Shown: positions 57,056 through 62,342 of the stretch, one piece after another | How the letters are laid out: each line of letters opens with the position of its first letter | How positions within the stretch are numbered: the first letter of the stretch is position 1 | Origin: Bacillus sp. ZZV12-4809 | Lineage (GTDB): Bacteria; Bacillota; Bacilli; Bacillales; Cytobacillaceae | Length of the DNA: 62,342 nt | Direction of reading: 5' to 3' | NCBI RefSeq assembly: GCF_009849585.1 | Contig: NZ_VCRN01000028.1 | Location: 1 to 62,342 of the forward strand | The notes under the pieces: model-generated | What the model saw: only the letters and a program-made list of their open reading frames with translations | Told to the model about the DNA's origin: nothing | Database searches by the model: none | Translations under genes and position numbers: made by a program

Positions 57056-57361
57056 TTGGACCATATTGAAGAGATTACAACAGAAGAATTGCAAAAAAAG
57101 ATTGAGGCTGGAGAGAAGCTTGAGCTTGTTGATGTAAGAGAAGATGATGAGGTTGCAGCCGGAATGATTCCCGGAGCCAGACATATCCGCATGGGCACGA
57201 TCCCCGAGAACCTGAATAAATTCGATAAAGACACTGAGTATATCATTATCTGCCGCTCTGGCGGCCGCAGCGGAAATGTTTGTCATTACTTGCAGGAACA
57301 AGGATATAAGGTTCGCAATATGGCAGGCGGCATGCTGAACTGGCAGGGGAAAACAGAATAA
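57056..57361 (+). CDS. ytwF: Rhodanese-like protein YtwF
   Basis: A 101-residue single rhodanese domain with the active-site loop CRSGGRSGN (Cys near 76). The opening LVDVREDDEVAAGMIPGARHIRMG matches sulfurtransferases of the YtwF type. TTG 57056 is favoured: GGAAAGG is upstream, and the product then starts DHIEEITTEEL like the family. The frame is open 20 codons further up without a good site. Role in sulfur relay is inferred. Confidence 0.85.
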   Translation: MDHIEEITTEELQKKIEAGEKLELVDVREDDEVAAGMIPGARHIRMGTIPENLNKFDKDTEYIIICRSGGRSGNVCHYLQEQGYKVRNMAGGMLNWQGKTE

Positions 57362-57366
57362 ATTAC

Positions 57367-57401
57367 AAACGGGGCCAATTAGGCTTCGTTTTTTTTTTAG
57401 T
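57367..57401 (+). terminator. Terminator of ytwF
   Basis: AACGGGGCC/GGCTTCGTT (two wobbles) and a run of nine or more T. Confidence 0.8.
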
Positions 57402-57463
57402 TTGTTATTTTAAAAATTCTGAAAAATGTCCAAACTATTAAAAAAACTGGGAGGAACAATTCA

Positions 57464-57646
57464 ATGATAAAGGTAAAGTTATTCGATCATGAGCATGAAA
57501 AAGACTTGGAAAAGGATATGAATCATTTTCTGGAGAAAATTGAGGAGAAAAAACTTCTGGATATCAAATATAATGTGGCCGCAGTGCATGAGGATGAAGA
57601 CGAACAGATTTATTGTTTCACTGCCATGGTAATATATAGAGCCTGA
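57464..57646 (+). CDS. cse60: Sporulation protein Cse60 (YteV)
   Basis: A 60-residue acidic protein starting MIKVKLFDHEHEKDLEKDMN and ending EQIYCFTAMVIYRA, the pattern and length of B. subtilis Cse60, a mother-cell sigma-E gene of unknown role. GGGAGG precedes the ATG. Its terminator is shared with convergent ytfP. Confidence 0.9.
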   Translation: MIKVKLFDHEHEKDLEKDMNHFLEKIEEKKLLDIKYNVAAVHEDEDEQIYCFTAMVIYRA

Positions 57647-57669
57647 TGTCTCAAAGCATCAGGCTCTAT
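57639..57669. terminator. Bidirectional terminator cse60/ytfP
   Basis: AGAGCCTGATG/CATCAGGCTCT between convergent genes; the 5' arm overlaps the cse60 stop. Confidence 0.82.
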
Positions 57670-57674
57670 CTATA

Positions 57675-58943
57675 TTACACGGTATGTGCAGATGCTGCTG
57701 CGTTTAATCCTGCTAACCGGCCTGTTACAAGTGCAGATGTGATATTGTAACCGCCTGTGTAGCCATGGATGTCCAAAATTTCTCCGCAGAAGAAAAGGCC
57801 TTCCATCATTTTTGATGCCATTGTCTGCGGTTCAATTTCTTTGACGGAAACTCCTCCGCCGGTAACAAAAGCTTTGTCCAGAGGCAGAGTCCCATTTATT
57901 TTAAACTGAAAAGATTTGCAGCCTTTAACAAAACTTCTGATTTTATCATTGGAAATAGCAGCCCCTTGTGCAGATGGGTCAATGTTATTCTGCTCAAGGA
58001 GGAACAGAAGATACCTTTCAGGAAGCATTCCCTTTAAGAGATTTTTAATGATTTTCTTTGGCTCATCCTTTATCTTTTTGGACACTTCCTGAAATAGAGG
58101 TTCTTCCTTTAAATCAGGCAAAACATCCAGGTTCATGGTTACTTCATTTAAATTCCATTTCTTCATCGCTTTCACAGCATACTGGCTGCAGCGTAAAACC
58201 GCCGGACCGCTTATACCGAAATGGGTGAAGATCATATCCATCCGATGGGTGATGAGCGCTTTTCCTTTAGGGTTTAACACACTAAGTGCCACACTCCGCA
58301 GTGACAAGCCCTGCAGTGTTTTTTCTTTAATAAAGCTTTCCGAAGAAGTAAGCGGCACTTCAGTGGGAAAAAGCTCTGTAATTGTATGGCCTGCTTTTTC
58401 TGCCCATGCATAGCCATCACCGGTTGAGCCGGTGTGGGGAACTGACTTCCCTCCGACAGCAATTACAACAGCGTCTGCTTCAAACATATCACCTGTCTGT
58501 AATTCTACCGATTTCACCCTGCCATTATCATAGTGAACATCCTGGATGGGGCTGTCTGTTTTGATGTCAACTTTCAGTTCCTTCAGCCTTGAAATTAAGG
58601 CATCAACAACGGATTGTGCTTTGTCGGTCACAGGAAACATCCGCCCATGATCTTCCTCTTTCAGCTCAATTCCCAGATTTTCAAAGAAGCGGATAATATC
58701 TTCATTGCTGAAAATGGAAAAAGCGCTGTACAAAAATCTCCCATTGCCGGGGATATGTTTAATGATTTCATCTACCGGAAGCCTGTTTGTGACATTGCAA
58801 CGGCCACCGCCGGAAATGGCCAGCTTCCTTCCAAGCTTGTTTCCTTTGTCAATCAGAAGGACCTTTGCCTTCTTTTCCGCAGCACCGATTGCTGCCATCA
58901 ATCCCGAAGGACCTCCGCCTATAATTATTACATCATATTTCAT
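57675..58943 (-). CDS. ytfP: HI0933-family FAD-dependent oxidoreductase YtfP
   Basis: A 422-residue flavoprotein with the dinucleotide-binding start [19 protein letters not shown] (about 4-22), [16 protein letters not shown] (about 38-53) and the C-terminal FAD loop [19 protein letters not shown] (about 389-407). Family members have no settled reaction. Cytosolic. The ATG follows AAGTTGGTGAAAAC, a weak ribosome site. Confidence 0.92.
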   Translation of the reverse strand: MKYDVIIIGGGPSGLMAAIGAAEKKAKVLLIDKGNKLGRKLAISGGGRCNVTNRLPVDEIIKHIPGNGRFLYSAFSIFSNEDIIRFFENLGIELKEEDHGRMFPVTDKAQSVVDALISRLKELKVDIKTDSPIQDVHYDNGRVKSVELQTGDMFEADAVVIAVGGKSVPHTGSTGDGYAWAEKAGHTITELFPTEVPLTSSESFIKEKTLQGLSLRSVALSVLNPKGKALITHRMDMIFTHFGISGPAVLRCSQYAVKAMKKWNLNEVTMNLDVLPDLKEEPLFQEVSKKIKDEPKKIIKNLLKGMLPERYLLFLLEQNNIDPSAQGAAISNDKIRSFVKGCKSFQFKINGTLPLDKAFVTGGGVSVKEIEPQTMASKMMEGLFFCGEILDIHGYTGGYNITSALVTGRLAGLNAAASAHTV

Positions 58944-59196
58944 GTTTTCACCAACTTATCTTAATTCGCTAAATAAACAATAGCTTCATTATAAATCAAA
59001 TATCCTATTTCTAAAAATAATGCCCCATTATACGGTATTGCAAGTGGAATTTCCCCGCCAAGAAGAGTACACTACAAATAGTGTGTCTAAAAAGATAGAA
59101 AATTGACGAACGCAGCTTGGGCATTCATATACTTTTATAGTTTGCATGCTGCACAGTTTTTTCTTAATAAGAAATAACGTTTTGAAAGTCGATAAA

Positions 59197-59340
59197 TGTC
59201 TAGCTCCAGCGCCTGACCCCTCGAGGCAGGATACTTGTCTTTTCCTCACCATTTAGGACAATCCTCTACGGAAAGGCAAATACGCCTTTCCGTGAGGACG
59301 TCCAGTGCTTGGCAGGGTGAACAAGGCGCTTCCGCATTTC
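59197..59340. repeat. Dispersed repeat R2, full copy
   Basis: Starts GTCTAGCTCCAGCGCC and ends AACAAGGCGCTTCCGC, with an inner hairpin ACGGAAAGGC/GCCTTTCCGT. This layout (CTCCAGCGCC ... GGCGCTTCCGC) is a repeat type I remember from many Bacillus intergenic regions. Fragments are at 41627-41668 and 29561-29624. It ends just before the ytgP ribosome site. Confidence 0.75.
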
Positions 59341-59357
59341 ATAAAGGAAGGGATTAT

Positions 59358-60974
59358 ATGTCATCTAAGCTTTTAAAGGGAACCTTCATCCTTACACTTG
59401 GCACCATTATCTCGAAGGTTCTTGGTTTGTTTTATGTTATTCCTTTTTATCAGATAGTCGGGAAGGAAGGAACAGCCCTATACTCCTTTTCGTATACACC
59501 TTATACAATCTTTATCAGTATCGCAACTGCGGGTGTTCCGCTGGCAGTTTCAAAGTTTATATCTAAATATAATGCAATAGAGGAGTATGCTGTTGGAAGA
59601 AAGCTGTTCAAGTCAGGTTTGGTAATTATGACGGCGAGCGGAATCGTTTCTTTCCTGCTTCTGTTCTTCCTTGCTCCTGCAGTTGCCGAAATGACGCTGT
59701 CTGGGGAAAATGTGGAGGTAAGTGTTGAAGATGTAACAACGGTAATCAGAGCAGTATCCTTTGCCTTGATTATTATCCCCTTCATGAGTCTGATCAGAGG
59801 GTTCTTCCAGGGACATCAGTCTATGGGTCCAACTGCTGTTTCCCAGGTGGTGGAGCAGATTGTCCGCATCTTATTTGTGCTTGCAGGTGCATATGTTGTC
59901 TTAAATGTGATGGATGGGTCACTCACTGCAGCAATCAGTGTCGCCACCTTTGCCGCTTTTATCGGCGGACTTGGAAGCCTCGGGGTGCTATTCTGGTATT
60001 GGTATAAACGCAAGCCGCATTTGGATAAAATGCTTGAAGAAGATAAAGGAACCGTGGACATCTCTCTCAAAGACATTTATAAAGAAATCATTCTTTATGC
60101 TGCACCGTTTGTGTTTGTTGGCCTTGCTAATCCGCTCTTTCAGTTTATTGATCAGATTACATTTAAAAGAGCGATGGACGCTATTGGGGAAGCCGGCCAT
60201 GCTGTAGCGGCATTTTCTGTCCTGAACTTCGAGACCCATAAGCTGGTCATCATACCTGTCTCACTTGCCACAGCCTTTTCACTGACGCTTGTGCCGAGTG
60301 TGACTAAAGCATTTATGGAAGAAGACCGGGAAGACTTAAACCGCCAGCTGAACCAGACGTTCCAGGTGCTTTTGTTTCTGACTCTGCCTGCCGTGGCAGG
60401 CTTGTCTCTGCTTGCAGAGCCCGTTTTTACCCTATTCTATGAGCATAAAGATTTGGGGACTGAAGTGTTGAGAACGTATGCACCAGTGGCCATTCTCTTT
60501 GCTTATTTTTCGGTAACTGCAGCCATTTTGCAGGGAATCAATGAACAGCGTTTCACAATCTTGAGTTTACTGACTGGTCTCCTCGTAAAGCTGTCATTGA
60601 ATATTCCGCTCATAAAACTATTTGAAACACAGGGTGCCGTATTTGCCACCGCGCTGGGCTATATTGCGGCGATCTTAATTAATCTTTATGTAATAAAAAC
60701 ATATGCAAAATATCCATTCAAGCTTGTCTTAAGACGAGGAATGCTGATTGTTTTATTTACTGCATGCATGTATATTGCTGCAGGAGTGGTTTATAAAATC
60801 ACAACTGCCTTTTTATCGCCGGCAGCCAACCTTCAGGCAGCCATCATTGTCGTCATTTGCGCAGCAGCAGGTGCGGGAGTCTATTTCTACCTGAGCTTCC
60901 GAACAAAATTAATCTATCTGCTGTTCGGTTCAAGGGTCGATAGATTGCTGAAGAAATTAAGACTGAAAGTATAA
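59358..60974 (+). CDS. ytgP: YtgP, MurJ-type flippase of the MVF/polysaccharide family
   Basis: A 538-residue membrane protein with about 14 helices of the MOP superfamily (LILTLGTIISKVLGLFYVIPF-like start and EGTALYSFSY). B. subtilis YtgP serves as a MurJ lipid II flippase. ATG 59358 follows AAGGAAGGG at good distance. The frame is open 41 codons further upstream, but those lie in repeat R2 and would add a false N-terminus. Confidence 0.92.
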   Translation: MSSKLLKGTFILTLGTIISKVLGLFYVIPFYQIVGKEGTALYSFSYTPYTIFISIATAGVPLAVSKFISKYNAIEEYAVGRKLFKSGLVIMTASGIVSFLLLFFLAPAVAEMTLSGENVEVSVEDVTTVIRAVSFALIIIPFMSLIRGFFQGHQSMGPTAVSQVVEQIVRILFVLAGAYVVLNVMDGSLTAAISVATFAAFIGGLGSLGVLFWYWYKRKPHLDKMLEEDKGTVDISLKDIYKEIILYAAPFVFVGLANPLFQFIDQITFKRAMDAIGEAGHAVAAFSVLNFETHKLVIIPVSLATAFSLTLVPSVTKAFMEEDREDLNRQLNQTFQVLLFLTLPAVAGLSLLAEPVFTLFYEHKDLGTEVLRTYAPVAILFAYFSVTAAILQGINEQRFTILSLLTGLLVKLSLNIPLIKLFETQGAVFATALGYIAAILINLYVIKTYAKYPFKLVLRRGMLIVLFTACMYIAAGVVYKITTAFLSPAANLQAAIIVVICAAAGAGVYFYLSFRTKLIYLLFGSRVDRLLKKLRLKV

Positions 60975-60982
60975 CAAAGTTC

Positions 60983-61182
60983 GCTGCTATTTGTATTAGC
61001 TGCGAGATTCTCGAAAATGCATGCGCATTTTCTTCGTGCGGTGTGTACTCAAAGAAGCCTATGCAACGTCCGGCGGGATTAGGGAAAGGTACCCCGCAGA
61101 CGCACAGCGTCGAGGAGGCTCAGCGCCCGCCCCGCGGAAAGGGAGCAACCCTTCACTGCAATCAACGGACAACATTTATAAG
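60983..61182. repeat. Dispersed repeat R1, copy 2
   Basis: Blocks GATTCTCGAAAATGC, GCGCATTTTCTTCGT, a GC-rich centre with CCCCGC, then TTCACTGCAATCAACGG and ATTTATAA recur in the same order as at 28417-28600. No gene is seen between 60975 and 61446. Confidence 0.7.
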
Positions 61183-61212
61183 CGAAAAACAACAATATAT
61201 ACGAAAAGAGCC

Positions 61213-61250
61213 TAAAAAAATAGAAGGTCTCCATGATGGGGGCCTTTTTA
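61213..61250 (+). terminator. Terminator-like hairpin after ytgP and repeat
   Basis: AAGGTCTCC/GGGGGCCTT with mismatches, then TTTTTA. It lies 240 bases after the ytgP stop. Confidence 0.6.
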
Positions 61251-61446
61251 ATAGAATGTTTAGCCTATCTACAATGCACTGTGTTAAATGGAACCCGAGG
61301 TTTGATCCCTGAAAATGCAGGAAGATTTCTTCGAAAGCCCCCTGGTACTCCCCGGAAAACAAGTGCTGCCGTGCAGAAATAATCGAATTTAAGGAATTTA
61401 AAACGCTACATTAAACTAAACCAGGCAGATTAATGGGAGGGTCATT

Positions 61447-62166
61447 ATGAGAATAGACAAAATGCTCGCTAATCTCGGCTACGGAAGCCGCAAGGATGTA
61501 AAAAAGCTGCTAAAGGATGGGGCAGTAACCGTTAATGATGAGAAAGTAAAAGATCCAAAACATCATGTGGATCCGGAGCAGGATGCCGTTGTCGTCAACG
61601 GTGAAAAAGTTGAATACAAGGAATTTATTTATTTGATGATGAACAAACCGCCTGGGGTCATTTCCGCAACCGAGGACTCACAATGTGAGACCGTAGTAGA
61701 CCTGCTTGAAATGGAAGACCTAGTGTTTTCTCCCTTTCCGGTAGGGCGCCTCGATAAGGATACTGAGGGGCTTTTGCTGCTGACAAATGATGGGCAGCTG
61801 GCCCATCGCCTGCTTTCTCCCAAAAAGCATGTCCCAAAGACCTATTTTGCAGTCATAGACAGTGAGGTTGCAGATGAGGATATAGCTGCATTTCAAAAAG
61901 GCGTTATATTGGATGATGGCTATGAAACAAAGCCTGGGAAATTAAAAATTCTAAAGTCCGGCATCACCTCTGATATAGAATTAACTATAACTGAAGGAAA
62001 GTTTCATCAAGTGAAAAGGATGTTTGAAGCTGTTGGAAAAAAAGTCATTTACCTAAAAAGACTTTCCATGGGCCCGCTCGAGCTGGATGAGACCTTGGAA
62101 GTGGGCGAATATCGGGAATTGACGGAAGAAGAGCTTGATATACTGATGAATTATGAAGTTGGATAA
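61447..62166 (+). CDS. RsuA-family rRNA pseudouridine synthase (YtzG-like)
   Basis: A 239-residue enzyme: N-terminal S4 RNA-binding domain (MRIDKMLANLGYGSRKDVKK, residues 1-20) and the catalytic motif PVGRLDKDTEGLLLLTNDG (Asp near 104) of the RsuA/RluB group, which makes pseudouridine in 16S rRNA. Length equals B. subtilis YtzG. GGGAGGG precedes the ATG. Monocistronic with a strong terminator. Confidence 0.92.
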   Translation: MRIDKMLANLGYGSRKDVKKLLKDGAVTVNDEKVKDPKHHVDPEQDAVVVNGEKVEYKEFIYLMMNKPPGVISATEDSQCETVVDLLEMEDLVFSPFPVGRLDKDTEGLLLLTNDGQLAHRLLSPKKHVPKTYFAVIDSEVADEDIAAFQKGVILDDGYETKPGKLKILKSGITSDIELTITEGKFHQVKRMFEAVGKKVIYLKRLSMGPLELDETLEVGEYRELTEEELDILMNYEVG

Positions 62167-62172
62167 GACGGA

Positions 62173-62199
62173 AAAATCGCCCTGACAGCAGGGCGATTC
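62173..62199 (+). terminator. Terminator of the pseudouridine synthase gene
   Basis: AATCGCCCTG/CAGGGCGATT; its T tract appears to have been cut or displaced by the mobile element that begins right after it. Confidence 0.8.
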
Positions 62200-62342
62200 A
62201 GACTGTCGACAAACTCAATGAAAATTGAGCTTGTCTGCAGTCATTTTTGTTTTAAAATAGAAGTAATACGATACTTGAGGTGATTAAGATGCTTTCTAAA
62301 CATAATCCAATTCAACGGGATCAAATCGAAATGATTGCATTA
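62200..62342 (+). mobile_element. Left part of an IS1182-type insertion sequence (partial)
   Basis: CAGACTGTCGACAAACTC at about 62199-62216 looks like an IS1182-type terminal repeat. It is followed by a CTCAAT/ATTGAG hairpin and a transposase start. The right end lies beyond the window, so the boundary and family cannot be proved here. Confidence 0.6.
62289..62342 (+). CDS. IS1182-family transposase, N-terminal 18 residues (partial)
   Basis: The reading frame starts MLSKHNPIQRDQIEMIAL and runs off the window end. This opening is typical of IS1182-family DDE transposases in Bacillus. GAGGTGATTAAG precedes the ATG. Confidence 0.7.
   Translation, partial: MLSKHNPIQRDQIEMIAL

Noticed and set aside
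59028..59252. Minus-strand ORF with an inner MQTIKVYECPSC start
   Set aside because: The inner CxxC phrase is tempting, but no ribosome site precedes any start and the ORF runs into repeat R2 at its 5' end.

Overview
The window looks like a chromosomal stretch of a spore-forming Bacillaceae bacterium. Gene order closely follows the Bacillus subtilis ytg-ytf-leuS-yt*-metK-asnB-luxS-men-glg-rrnB/trnB region. Starts with strong Shine-Dalgarno sites (GGAGG type), ATG/GTG/TTG starts, S-box and T-box leaders and sporulation-type small genes fit a Firmicute. The dispersed intergenic repeats are of a style I associate with Cytobacillus/Bacillus firmus-like genomes; that genus guess is inference only.

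Layout. 1-2600: end of a 23S rRNA, 5S rRNA and a 20-gene tRNA cluster ending in a strong terminator. Two odd structured inserts lie in the cluster, each preceded by the 5' half of the tRNA gene that follows it. 2.6-11 kb: a small gene and the glycogen operon glgBCDAP. 11.4-13.4 kb: DDAH-like hydrolase, a small protein, YteA. 13.7-22.6 kb: menaquinone synthesis, menA divergent from menFDHBEC. 22.7-25.4 kb: two very short genes, a zinc-uptake lipoprotein with two Zur-like operators, a beta-carbonic anhydrase and YidD. 25.5-31.2 kb: luxS, cardiolipin synthase, dps, small genes, a lipoprotein and ytkD. 31.2-35.1 kb: ytlA-ytlC-ytlD ABC transporter, ytmA, ytmB. 35.4-41.6 kb: pckA, a DCC-family protein, S-box/metK, asnB. 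41.7-49.7 kb: C39-type peptidase, ytoA, ytpA-ytpB, ytqA-ytqB, ytzC and MFS transporter yttB. 49.8-53.6 kb: a sigma-54-type activator, a GntP-family permease and 3-hydroxybutyrate dehydrogenase, with a textbook -24/-12 promoter and three matching palindromes; this module looks accessory relative to the B. subtilis order. 53.9-62.2 kb: T-box/leuS, rhodanese, cse60, ytfP, ytgP, a pseudouridine synthase, then the left part of an IS1182-type insertion sequence cut by the window end.

Much of the unusual content is between genes. There are five families of dispersed intergenic repeats. One is a ~51-bp hairpin unit in tandem at two loci. Two others abut or run into the apparent 5' ends of genes (ytoA, ytgP) and would cause start-site misannotation. 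The best candidate for something undescribed is the pair of tRNA-half-flanked structured elements at 669-799 and 1907-2050: they share conserved loop motifs, and their long stems differ in sequence but keep pairing.
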